DNA of 64,000 bases from Cadophora sp. MPI-SDFR-AT-0126 (Eukaryota; Ascomycota; Leotiomycetes; Helotiales; Ploettnerulaceae): contig JAGMVK010000007.1 of NCBI GenBank assembly GCA_020747065.1, positions 806,001-870,000 of the forward strand, read 5' to 3'. The position numbers and the translations under genes are program-made. Each line of letters opens with the position of its first letter. Positions within the stretch are counted from its first letter, which is position 1. This document shows, one piece after another, positions 26,527 to 37,391 of the stretch. The notes beneath the pieces were generated by a model, which did no database searches, was not told the DNA's origin, and saw nothing but the letters and a program-made list of their open reading frames with translations.

Positions 26527-27647
26527 CTCCATATTATCGTCAATTAAATGCTAGGTAGTAAAGAGTGTTGGAGGTGTTTGACTCGAGCATGCCTGCGTGA
26601 CCTTTGTCGCGATGTCTTGTCGACTTCATTTCTCGAAGACTACGGCGCTGAATGTCACGGCGCTAGAGGCGCTAGTGGACCTCGAAGTAAGAATACGACT
26701 GAGACAAGTACTAGCAAAAAAAAGTAGGCTGGTTATTGTTGTCTTCTTCGAGCCAGTTGGCATCTGATTACAAATTCAGGCAGAGAGGGTTTGTTTACTT
26801 TTGAACTCAAATCAAGCCAACAGCCGAGAAGTTAGGGTCATTAGTCATCCATAGAGAGTCAAAGTTCTAGACAATGCATAAGCTGACCAGCATACAGCTG
26901 CAATTATGAGTAGCACTAATTGAAGCAGGAAAAGACAGAATTCAACTTTTCAAGAGTGCATAGTACCAAGCAGCAACCTAGGGAACACATGAAGCTGCAG
27001 CAGTGCAAGCAGAAAAAATTTGTCCAGTGGGATATATCAATGAGCTGAAAAGAGGTGCTGGCTTCAGAAATGTTCAACTATTCAACTTACTTCAAGCCAT
27101 TTTGAAATGAAGTCAACCCAAGTATGCTTCAGCTCGGGAAAGGGAATCGCAGTACCATCCTTTGAAGACACTTCTCCTATAGTCTGATGATTCGATAGCG
27201 ACAGAAATGCCTAAGGATCAATGACCGTTTCAGCGGAAGCTGCAGGAGAAATTTTCACAAGCATCGACAAGAAAGGACAAAGACTTTCTTCGCTTCGCTC
27301 GCTTGCAGCCGCTTTAGCCACCACTTGGCGTTTGGTAGACAGATCAGCTTCATGAGAAACCCGATACAACGTCTCTAAGAAAGTGAAATAGGAAGAGTGG
27401 TTCTCGTGGAATATCTCATCATTGGTGAGCATTACGTCTTGAGGTTGAAACGACGTTGCTACAAAGCTCATCTTCCTCGACTGCCCCAGTTATCACGAAG
27501 CATCCGACTGGCCAACGAAGCGAACAGCGCCAAGACCTTCTCTGATAATCCACACGTGATATCAAACCTTCCACTTCCTCCAACTCTTTCCTCTCCTCAT
27601 CACCACCAACCAGCACCTCTCACAACGACAACCCCCTCCAAAACATC
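26527..27647. other. Divergent intergenic region
   Basis: About 1.1 kb between the starts of the 587-aa gene (-) and the 194-aa gene (+), presumed to hold both promoters. It also contains one well-formed small open frame at 27211-27471 on the minus strand, listed separately. Confidence 0.5.
27211..27471 (-). CDS. Possible small gene, 86 codons
   Basis: A single uninterrupted ATG-to-stop frame of 86 codons with varied, gene-like codon choice. The product begins MSFVATSFQPQDVMLTNDEI and is mixed in composition, with one cysteine, no signal peptide and no membrane helix. It sits 176 bp upstream of the divergent 194-aa gene. I know no family for it. It could be a real small gene, an upstream exon of something else, or chance. 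Confidence 0.3.
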   Translation of the reverse strand: MSFVATSFQPQDVMLTNDEIFHENHSSYFTFLETLYRVSHEADLSTKRQVVAKAAASERSEESLCPFLSMLVKISPAASAETVIDP

Positions 27648-28464
27648 ATGGCATCCTCTCACACAACCCCAAACACCTCCTCAGCTTCCTCTCCCTCTCC
27701 CTACCAGCACCCTCAGCATCCGCAGAACCCCGCCAACCAACCCCACATGAATCCCTCAGGCACGTCGTCTTCCTCGTCTCGTCCTCGAACCAGTACACCG
27801 AGGAGTACGAGAGCTAGAGTACCAGGGTCGCGCAATGAGCCGCCTCCGTTTACGGCTAGTATGCAGGATGCGCAGGCGAGGAATAAGGATCCGTATGAGA
27901 GTAGCGAAGAGAGTAGTGATGATGGGGGATGGGGTGGGGGACGGTATGATGCGTAAGTCCTTTTAACTCAGCCTTTGAAGTTCTTCTGGCTTGGATGAAT
28001 CATTCAAATGGATGGATGAGCGAGTATTTGATGTCACGTGCACATTTTGAGGATATTCTGTGGACTTGGGAAGGGGCGGAGACGTCGTTCGAGAATATGG
28101 CTGACGAGAGTGGGTAGGTACGGCAATGATTCATACGAGAACGTCCAGAAACGTAGAATGGCGGCGGTGATCTTAGATTCTCCTGAGTTATTGATGATGC
28201 ATTCACAGGCTCGCAATGATGTGCGTACCATTTTCCTCGCCTTCTTCACCTATTATGGAGAGCTCCAAGGCTGATCAGATCTTATAGAGCATCGCTGCAA
28301 CCCGTTATTACTTTACCAAACTCCTCTGTGGCTACCACGACGAAAAGGATACATATCCCGTCGATGGGCAGGTTGCTGAGAAGGAAAAGGAAAAGACGAG
28401 AGATAGGGAGAGGGAGAGGGAGAAGGCCAGGAGACAGGTATCTGGACAGAGTTCTAGGAGATGA
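27648..28464 (+). CDS. Hypothetical 194-aa protein
   Basis: Not recognised. Exons 27648-27952, 28118-28220 and 28288-28464 with introns of 165 and 67 nt give 194 aa in phase. The first 75 residues are Ser/Pro/Thr-rich and disordered. An acidic patch (YESSEESSDDGGWGGGRYDA) precedes a compact helical block after the first splice: QKRRMAAVILDSPELLMMHS then ATRYYFTKLLCGYHDEKDTY. This block looks like a conserved domain. The C-terminus is a run of alternating Lys/Arg and Glu residues (about 28395-28440), likely a single charged helix. A nuclear role would fit the basic tail, but that is inference. Confidence 0.78.
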
Positions 28465-30755
28465 TGTGCTTTGATGTGGTTATGGGCTGGGTCGGCAGGC
28501 ATTCCTCGCATGGTATGTTCGGCTGGTTAAGATGGCATGCAGTACGAATGGAGTTGGGAGTCTCGGAGCACTACTTTTGTTGGTAAGATGAATGGATTGA
28601 GAACAGTCGAAGAACTAGATTCTCGCGAGTGTGAGGATTTGCCAGAGTTTCCAAGTAGTGATCTCGACTAGCTAGTCATTTAGCTGTCATTCTGTCTGTT
28701 AGCGAAATCAACAATCAAGCAAGTATCAAGTCGCGCTACGGTTTCTTTCTCCTGTCAGTCTATAACGTAGCTTTCCTAGCCTGGAACAATTTTCAAGTCA
28801 CAATCAAGCAGCAAACTATATCTGCCCCGCAGCAAAGTCTAAATAGACAATGCTCTGTAAGCACTGCTGTTGCCGCGCGTTGCCAAGACAGAGATGGCTC
28901 AACCGCTTTTTCTCCCAAGAATTCTAGTACGAAAGTCCGGGACCTAAAGGAAAGCCAAGTGATCCTTTCAATCTCGTACTCCACAGATATTTCTGAACAT
29001 GTAAGTTTGGTTCTGAAGTAACGCTGTACCTGAGCAGTTGTGTTTTTACCCTGCTCGCTTCTCTCTTGATTTTCACCAACAATCAAGAGCAAGGGTAGGA
29101 TTCCATCTCGAAAGGATTTATCATATTATTGGCCCATCGGTTATGGACTTCTGCTGAACATCTCCTCGTGATGCCAAAAGCCCTGTGGCGACTCAGCCCA
29201 GGCGTACGCAATCAAGAACTTTAGTGTGCATGTGGCTGCAGCTGGACAGGATATCCCGATGTTCACCGTCTTGAATCCACACACAGAATCTTCTACCCTT
29301 CGCAGTCTTTTTGACAGAGTGAGATGAAAGAGATCGATTGGGTGGACGTGATGCAGATCGATGATTCCATTTGTTTGTAGTGGTGTGCTGGGAGTGGATG
29401 AGGATGGCGTGGGCTGGACCACCGGCTTACTTTTCTCCTCGCAGATGTTGGAAAACGAGAAAGAATGCAACTGCGAGGTTCACTTGCACTTTGAAGTTTC
29501 CAGCGGATGGAATAATCGAAGTATTTGACTTCTGTTGTGTTCTGTACCACTGTACGGTGTTTCGTTTGTGCCTGGGCTGAGGGGTATATTTAGTTCGGTA
29601 AGGCTGTGCATGTTCCGAATCTGATGGTAAGCAAGCGCCCAAGCGCCGCCAGCCATCTGAAACCAGGACTGCCAGATGCGGTGCGAGGAGCGATTTTGAG
29701 AGGTCACGGAGGGAAGGATCTCGGACTGTGCGTTAGGGACTTCAGACGGAGAGGGACTTGGCTTTTTGGTTGGTTGGTCGGTCGGATTTTCGATTCTGCT
29801 GTTGGTTGCAGATGCATGGATGGGAGGGGCTAGAGCTGAGGGAGGGAAATAGGGGACTTTGACTTCGCCACGGCTGTGATCCGAAAGAGCTTCTGTGCTG
29901 AAAGAGAGTTGTGGGATAACCTTAAAGGTTGATAGACAGCGGGATGATGATACTGGAAGAGATATTGACTTCTAGTTTGAAGATGGACTCACTGAATTCC
30001 TCTTTAAGCTTAATCTTCCGGCTTGAAATGAAGATACTACCTGAACTGTGGATACACAAGAAGGACATGCTTGTTCCTCGGACTTACGTTGCCTCGTACA
30101 GGTCTGACAATAGATTCGTAGTCGTAAAGTAAATAGAAAACTAAACATCCCTCGCATTCAATCCGCCGAACTGCTATAAACAAATCTCTGGGTTCGGGCG
30201 AACACTGTATTCATTTGGATCAATTCTTGCAAAATATCTCGGAATTCCAAAGTGCTTTTCTTTGCATTGTTCATGGCTTTTGTTCTGTAAACGCTCTCGC
30301 ATGCTTCTGAAACCATCTGGTTCTGCCCAGTCCAGGCCCAGTCAGCTCAGGAGGGAGGACAACAGCGCTTGACCCAAACCAGCTTAACCTTTCTCCCACT
30401 CCCGGGCGCCGGTGCTGAGTCCAGTCTCTCCGAACTTCTCGCAACCATCGCAAGAAACATTCAACCTTCACTCTTCCTCCCTCCTCCATTCGAAGTGCTC
30501 ACATGCATAATAATATATTACGACAGTCGCTCGTTTCGCTGGTCGATTGATTCCACCAATATCGCACAACGTCCGCCGGGATTAATTATCTGCACGCCTT
30601 ACCTCACATAATCAGGATCCCAAAGCAGGCTTAGGAGGTGGCTGAATGGTGATCGTCTGGACGACGGATTCGTGAATCGCAGCCCTCCCTCGTGAGCAAG
30701 GCGCATATCATCGAGCCTCTGCCCGCCTCTCCTCCTCAACAGTACATACCAGACA
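28465..30755. other. Intergenic 2.3 kb before ADAM gene
   Basis: Long gap between the 194-aa gene and the ADAM gene, both plus strand. Minus-strand open frames of 99 codons (28793-29092) and 109 codons (29141-29470) are present. The second contains a Ser/Pro-rich start and then mixed sequence, but I find no domain and no convincing splice partner. I treat the stretch as promoter and untranslated sequence. Confidence 0.4.
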
Positions 30756-33268
30756 ATGTACATTCTGCGGAGCATAACGGCGGCTTTGGTCAGCTTGAGT
30801 CTCTACTCTACCTCTCATGGTATGGCATGACGATTTTGAATCCACTCCTCCCGCTGACCCGTCGATAGCACACTCCAATGAGAGGAATCCCTTAACGTAC
30901 TTATCGCAGGTTGAGAATGCGCAATTTAATACTCCCTCACATCGAATACATGCCCTCTCGAAATTCGACCTTACCTTTGATTTACACAATGCCGAACAAA
31001 GGATCAAGCTGACGTTAGCCCCGAATCACGATGTCATTCAGGACGGGGCGACGATAGTACACCTGGCGCCGGATGGATCGATAAAGACAGAGGAGCTGAT
31101 TGATCGTTCGGAGTACAGGGTTTTCAAAGGCCAGGCTTGGTTACAGCATCATGTAGGGGCCGAATGGACCAATGTAGGGTGGGCGAGGATAATGGTACAG
31201 CAGGATGGGGTGGAACCGTTGTTTGAAGGTGCTTTCAGAGTTGATGGAGATCATCATCATATCCAGACAAGGACGCATTACATGCAGACAAGACATGCCA
31301 TGGATCCGAAGCCGGAAGATAAGGGAAAGGAGTATATGGTTCTCTGGAGGGATTCCGACGTTGCCGCCGATTCGTTTATGGATTTTGATGGACATGCTCA
31401 TGGAGAGTTGAGGAGAGCACTTGGAGAAGATAGTTCGTGTTCTGCGGATGTGTTGTCTTTTAATACACAACTAGATCACCCTGTTTACACTGGAATGGCC
31501 AGACGAGACGAATTTGGATCTTCGTATACCAAGAGCATATTTGGTCGACAAATCGATGGACAGACTACTGGAAACTCCGCAGGTGTGAACTTGGTCAGTA
31601 CGATTGGAAATTCTGCCGGATGTCCTTCAACTCGTAAGGTTGCCCTGGTTGGAGTCGCTACGGATTGTACCTACACTGCGGATTTCAACTCGACTTCTTC
31701 GGCTAGATCCAATATCATCAGTGTCATGAATATGGCTTCAGTTCAGTACGAGGATAGTTTCAACATTACTCTCGGTCTTCAGAATCTTACCATCAGCGAT
31801 GCTGTTTGTCCTGGGACACCGCCATCTACAGCTCCTTGGAATGTTGGATGCAGCGACTCGGTTACGATTCAGGATCGATTGAACTTGTTCTCGGCTTGGA
31901 GAGGTGATCGTGCTGATAACAATGCGTACTGGACACTTCTCAGCAAATGTGCTACTGGATCTGCTGTCGGACTTGCATGGTTGGGTCAAGCTTGTGTTGC
32001 AACTTCACAGGTTGCCTCGTCTTCGTCCGGGAACGAGACGGTCAGTGGAGCAAATGTGGTAGTCAGGACGAGTACCGAGTGGCAAGTTATTGCACATGAG
32101 ACTGGTCATACTTTTGGTGCAGTCCATGACTGTAACTCCGCGACCTGCAATGATGGTGCTACTGTTGCTTCTCAGCAATGTTGTCCACTGAGTTCTTCGA
32201 CTTGTGATGCAGGTGGACAATTCATCATGAATCCTTCGACTGGACCGAACATCCAGAAATTCTCGCCATGTACTATCGGCAATATCTGCAATGCTATTGG
32301 GAGGAACAGTGTCAAGACGAGCTGTTTGACTGCTAATAAGGACATTACCACTATTTCTGGGAGTCAATGTGGGAATGGGATTGTAGAAGCTGGAGAGGAT
32401 TGTGATTGTGGAGGAGCTGCTGGCTGTGGCGACAATAATTGCTGTGATGCAGCCACGTGCAAGTTCAAGGCTAACGCGGTTTGTGATCCCAGCAATGAGG
32501 ATTGTTGTACTGGAAGCTGTCAATTTGCCTCGAATGGTACAGTCTGCAGAGCCAGTACTGGAACTTGCGATCCTCAAGAGACATGTAGCGGTTCAGCAGC
32601 TACTTGTCCAGAGGATGCCACAGCACCTGATGGTAAGTCTTTTGTTCCGAGGTTGGATTCTGCTAACGGGTTTAGGAACATCATGTGGTACAAGTGGTGA
32701 TGGCTTGTCTTGCGCTTCTGGGCAATGTACATCTCGAGATCTTCAATGCAAGACTCTCATGGGATCTTACACTCAAGGGAACGATACCTACGCCTGTTCA
32801 TCATCTGGTTGTCAAATTTCCTGCGCTTCACCCGAATTCGGATCCAACGTCTGCTATAAAATGCAACAGAACTTCTTGGAAGGTACACCCTGTGGCGGTG
32901 GTGGTCACTGTGAACTTGGATCATGCAAGGGGTCGAGCGTAGGCAAGGAGATCACAAGCTGGATCTCACGGAACAAGACCCTAGTAATAGGACTCGCCTC
33001 CGCGATTGGTGGTCTCCTCATCCTCATTATCCTCTCGTGTTGTGTATCGAGGTATAGAAGGAGACAGCGAATCCGCGCGATGAAGAACGCGCCTCCTCCG
33101 CCCGGATGGGCGGGTGCTCCAGGATGGAATATGGCACCTGCGCCGCCGCATGGCTCGCAGTCCACGAATAGAGGGCACCATGGTGCGCAGGGGAGTTGGG
33201 AGAATGGGAGGTGGAAACCACCGACTCAGCCGCCTATGGCGTGGCAACCTAGTGTGAGATATGCTTAA
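30756..33268 (+). CDS. ADAM-family membrane metalloprotease
   Basis: Type I membrane zinc protease (reprolysin, M12B) of the fungal ADAM class. Exons 30756-30819, 30869-32632 and 32676-33268 with introns of 49 and 43 nt give 806 aa. Exon 1 encodes a signal peptide (RSITAALVSLSLYSTSH). A long propeptide follows. The catalytic site HETGHTFGAVHD lies near 431-442, with a downstream Met-turn FIMNPST. A disintegrin-like, Cys-rich region starts at QCGNGIVEAGEDCDCGG. One membrane helix sits near 711-733, followed by basic residues (RYRRRQRIR) and a Pro/Gly-rich cytosolic tail. N-glycosylation motifs occur in the ectodomain (NITL, NETV). Substrates of fungal ADAMs are largely unknown; a role in cell-surface or spore-envelope shedding is only possible. 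Confidence 0.95.
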
Positions 33269-34074
33269 GTGTACCGCGACAATTGGATACAGGCGTTTTT
33301 CTTTGTTGGAATTTTTCGTTGTGTTTTTTTTTGGGTATAGGTGTTATGGTTGCATTGCGTGGTTGGGATTGGATTGGATTGGACTTGTGTTGTGGCATTG
33401 AGACAGAATATTTGATATATTAAGCTGCTGCTACTTGCATTTGTATGGCTTTTTTTTTTTGGTTGAGAGCCGTTGGATGATTGCTTGAATAGAGAGAGAT
33501 TCGACATTATTATTGCGTGAGGAGCATGGATGGGATAAGAGAGAGGGAGGCAAGGAGAGAGTGACTTAGGTGGAACTAGAGTGGTGATAGTATAGCATAG
33601 CAAGGGGCTCAGCCCAGGACTTGGAGATGAAGTCCGTCTACCTGCTTACAGATAGCTACATAAATTACATGGCTTTTGAAAGTCGTTCTCTTTGCCTCTA
33701 CGACTTGGTCTTGAATGTAATGCAATGCAAGGTAATGCTCCAGGTTAGATGTATATTCGTTAGAGATGCAAGCTCGGAGGAAGACGATTCATGAATTAAA
33801 ATTGAACCTTAACCGAAACGTAAGGCTTTGGCGTCCGTACGAGTTGGGAGATGGCCTAGGCCCTCCGAGACGAGGAAAGTGGAAATTAAATGAAAGAGGG
33901 ATAGAGAAACACAGGCAGGAGAGCTCGCTTAGTTTGTTTTGGTCTCGACCGATCAGCTATGTGGTCGTTTAGGAATACAGCATTAGACAGGGGAACCAGA
34001 GCAGAGAGTATAACCTCCAATCCATGCGCAAAGAGTTTGCTCTCTCCACTAAATCTCTCCACCCTCTCATCCCT
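33269..34074. other. Intergenic, convergent 3' ends
   Basis: About 0.8 kb between the ADAM stop (+) and the amidase stop (-). The left half has T-rich runs (T8 to T10 near 33327 and 33451). Nothing coding is supported. Confidence 0.5.
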
Positions 34075-36332
34075 CTACTCACCACCACCACCACCACCAC
34101 CATCTTTAAACAACACCCTCAAAACCCCCGCCTCCCTCCCAGCACCCCCCTCCCCACACCTAGCAATCACAACGACCATCACACCATCCCTCAGCACCCT
34201 CGCTTTCGTCTCGAATCTCGCTTCTATCTCCGGAGGCCCATCGATTTCTTGTGTGAATGACCAGGTCCCGTGTGAGGAGATGGGGATGGAGGGGTAGATG
34301 ATGCCGGAGATGTGGATTTGGAGGTGGATGGGAGAGGGTGGATGAGTGGATGAGGAGGATGGGGATGGAATGTAAGAGGGAAAAGGAGAGGAAGAGGGGA
34401 GGGATGCTGTTCCGGAGAACTTGATGCGGAGGCGGGAGGGTGACGTGCTGGCTGTCGAGATGGACGGTGACGGTAAGGGTTGGATAGATGCGTGCGTGAT
34501 TTCCAGCACGGGCAGTTCTCCCTTCGATCCATCCTCGTCGACATTCTTTCTAGATCTTCGTCCATCACGCAGCAAGATCTCATCATTCTCCAACCCCGGC
34601 ATCCGTCCCGGCACGACCCTCCCCTGCCCTCTCCTCTCCGCCTCCCTCTCAAAAGCCCCCGCAGCCAACAAAATCTCCGCATCGTCATACGCCCTCCCAA
34701 TAAACGTCAATCCCACCGGCATCCCATTCCCCTCCATCTTCCCCATCGGCACAGTCACACTCGGCACACCTAAATGTCTAAGCGCTCTATTTCCATTCGA
34801 ATACTTTACACCATTCAGCCAGGAATGTTTAGCGGATTCATCCTTGGTATCGGAATCAGAGCGGCAGACGTCGCCGTTGGCAGGAAAGACGATGAAGTCG
34901 AGATTGAAGGTGTGCATCCAGTCTTCTAGATCGCGCTTTCGTGCTGCTTCGAGAGCGTGTAGAGCTTGCTGACAGCCGGTTATGTCGTGTACGGCTTCTC
35001 CAGGCTTTCGAGTGGAGAGAAGGGAGAATATGGAGTCGTAGCCGACGAGATTGGCGATTTCGCTGTATTTCCATTGGATTTCCTCGATACTACGGGGAAA
35101 GATCTTATTGGTGTTAACTTCCTTCGCTGAAGGGATATTGATATCTCCATTTGCAGCGAGGAAGTCGGCCCAAGCATAAGCGAGAAGCGTGCTGCGTTCG
35201 TGAGTTGCCCAATCTGGAGGCGCGCCGGACACGTTCATTGTTGTTTCCAGGCCATGATTCTCGTAGTTTGTAATGAGCGGGAAGTCGGCAGAAACGATTG
35301 TCGCGCCTAGGGACTCGAGTGTGGCTTTTGCGGTTTCCCAGAGTTTGAGGACGTCTGGGTGAGTGTGTACTGGTCTGGCGGCTGGGGAGGAGTCTTGAAG
35401 ACCGATGTGCATTTTTGATACGCCAATTCTCTTCCCTTTTAGTGACTCTGGGTCTTGCAAACTCAAAAATGTCCCCGAAGCAGGACGAATGCTGTCAGGT
35501 CTCGGGATCTTCACAAAAGGCTGAGAACGCCAGAAATCGCCTTCCACAACTTCATCCTCCACGACCAAAACATCAAGAAGAGTAAGTAAATCCTCGACCG
35601 TCCTCGTATGCGGGACGATGACATCGCACGTAGGATAAAGTGGCCAGTTACCTCGAATGGAGATGATGCCACGGGATGGAGTGTATGCTACTAGACTGTT
35701 ATTTGAAGCTGGAGAACGGCCGGAGGAGACCGTTTCTTCAGCCATGCTGAAGGCGCAGAAAGAAGCGGCGGTTGATACTGCAGAGCCATTTGATGAACCA
35801 GAAGCGTACGCTGCTGGAAGGTAGTCGGCATTGTAAGGGGACTCCGAACGGCCGTAGACGCCCCGTTGCATACCACCTGCTGCCACTGGATGATATTAGC
35901 CTCGTGTGTATGAGCTGAATGCCGCGGAAAAGACTGACTAGGCGGCATGTTCGTCTTGCCAATCAACACAGCCCCCGCGTCCCTCAACATCCGCACCGTA
36001 AATGCATCCTCTCCTGCAACCAAATCTCGAAACGCCTCACTCCCACTTGCAACAGTCAGGCCCTTGACTTTATAGCTATCTTTCACGGTATACGGGATCC
36101 CATCAAGTGGACCGAGGACCTTTCCGGCTAGACGACGGGTGTCTGAGGCGGCTGCTTCAGTAAAGACGTCTGGGTTGAGGAGAATGATTGAGTTGAGCGT
36201 TGGACCACGGGTATCGTATGCAGCGATTCGGAGGAGATAGAGGGAGGCGAGAGAGACGGATGTGATGGAGCGGGAGGTGAGAGCGGCTTGGAGGGAGGAG
36301 ATTGATGCGTCAACGATGTTGAGGGTTGACAT
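34075..36332 (-). CDS. Amidase-signature enzyme with C-terminal extension
   Basis: Predicted amide hydrolase of the amidase signature family; substrate unknown. Exons 35939-36332 and 34075-35885 with a 53-nt intron give 734 aa. The catalytic lysine is in LDGIPYTVKDSYK (Lys84). The Gly/Ser motif reads ASGSSNGSAV near 160-168, and the nucleophile region reads ETVSSGRSPASNN near 182, where related fungal amidases usually have ETDGS. The serine in the nucleophile position is kept but the preceding Asp-Gly is Val-Ser. After the usual amidase end (GLTFIGRAYDDAEILLAAGA, then PGRMPGLEN) there is an extra segment of about 170 residues, Ser/Pro-rich then beta-rich, ending in seven glycines from a trinucleotide repeat. 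Activity may be altered; this is inference. Confidence 0.92.
34078..34103. repeat. (CAC)n trinucleotide microsatellite
   Basis: A run of about eight CAC/ACC units. On the minus strand it encodes the terminal poly-glycine of the amidase, directly before its TAG stop. Length variation here would change the glycine count without shifting frame. Confidence 0.9.
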
Positions 36333-37391
36333 GGTGAGGGTTTGATAATTTCTGCAGTCTCAATTCAATGTCGTCGAATTCTCTCCAAGTCAAAGGAGAA
36401 GAGAAATTTCCAGTCTCTTTTCTTCAGCACGATGTAACTTCAGCTTGAGGTGGACAAGATGACAGCACACTTTCAAGTCCGAATGACAACAGCCCAAGTA
36501 GACTCGCCCGAAATATACAAATGAGGCTCATCCAGCTCGGTCCCTTCCAAGCAGGTCTGCTGTTGTCCTGTACACTCAGATCATATACCTCCACGTGTTT
36601 TCAAAGGAAGAATGCTAGCGTTCAACACCAACTCCTTCTTTTCCACTCTGGAATTTGAATTTCGACCCCACTCAACCAGCAAGTATTGCTAGAGAGATGA
36701 GAGAACAAAGAACAGTACGTCTAGTCAGACAATTCTAACGCAGGAACGGAAGACTTGAAGGGTGATGGCACCGCTCTTCGCCAGGACAAGCAGATTAAAA
36801 AAATGGATCAAAAAGTTCTTACTCCCAAATCCTCTAGGAGTCAACAAACGACTTTCGGAAGCCAAGGAAAAGATAGAGTGAGGATACATGGAAAAGACCA
36901 TTGGAAATCGTGATAGAAAGGCAAAAGTGGGAGATGGGCTTGCTTGAGGGGCTTCACGACTAGTGAAGAACCCCGTTCTTGGGGATCCCGAACGCTGTGT
37001 GCGATTCCGGCGATGTGATTCGCATCTCAGGCATTGATATTTCTGAGAAGTGGAGTGGACGAAAGAAATGCTTTGGATACGAGTCAATTGTGTGGATGAG
37101 GAGGAAGGAAAGGAAGTGAGAAGGGTGTTAGACGTGCCAAGACACTAGGCAACAGAAGGCTTCACGTGGTTAAAGCGTGACCTAGAAGATTTAATCTCCA
37201 CCTGCAGGTGATGCTCTCTTTCTTTGGACAGTGGAAATCATGTACTGACGATCAAACTCATAATGCAATTTTTGCTTGCAGGTACCTAGGATACAGAAAG
37301 TAGAAAGAACCAGCAGCAGCTAAACTCCCAGCCTATACTCATCCACCCTCCCAGACAAATCCACTCGGTATCATTCTCCCTTGCCTCCCAT
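36333..37391. other. Intergenic between amidase and ACS genes
   Basis: About 1.06 kb upstream of the amidase and downstream of the acetyl-CoA synthetase, both minus strand. A 120-codon minus-strand frame at 36725-37087 has no recognisable content. Presumed amidase promoter. Confidence 0.5.
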
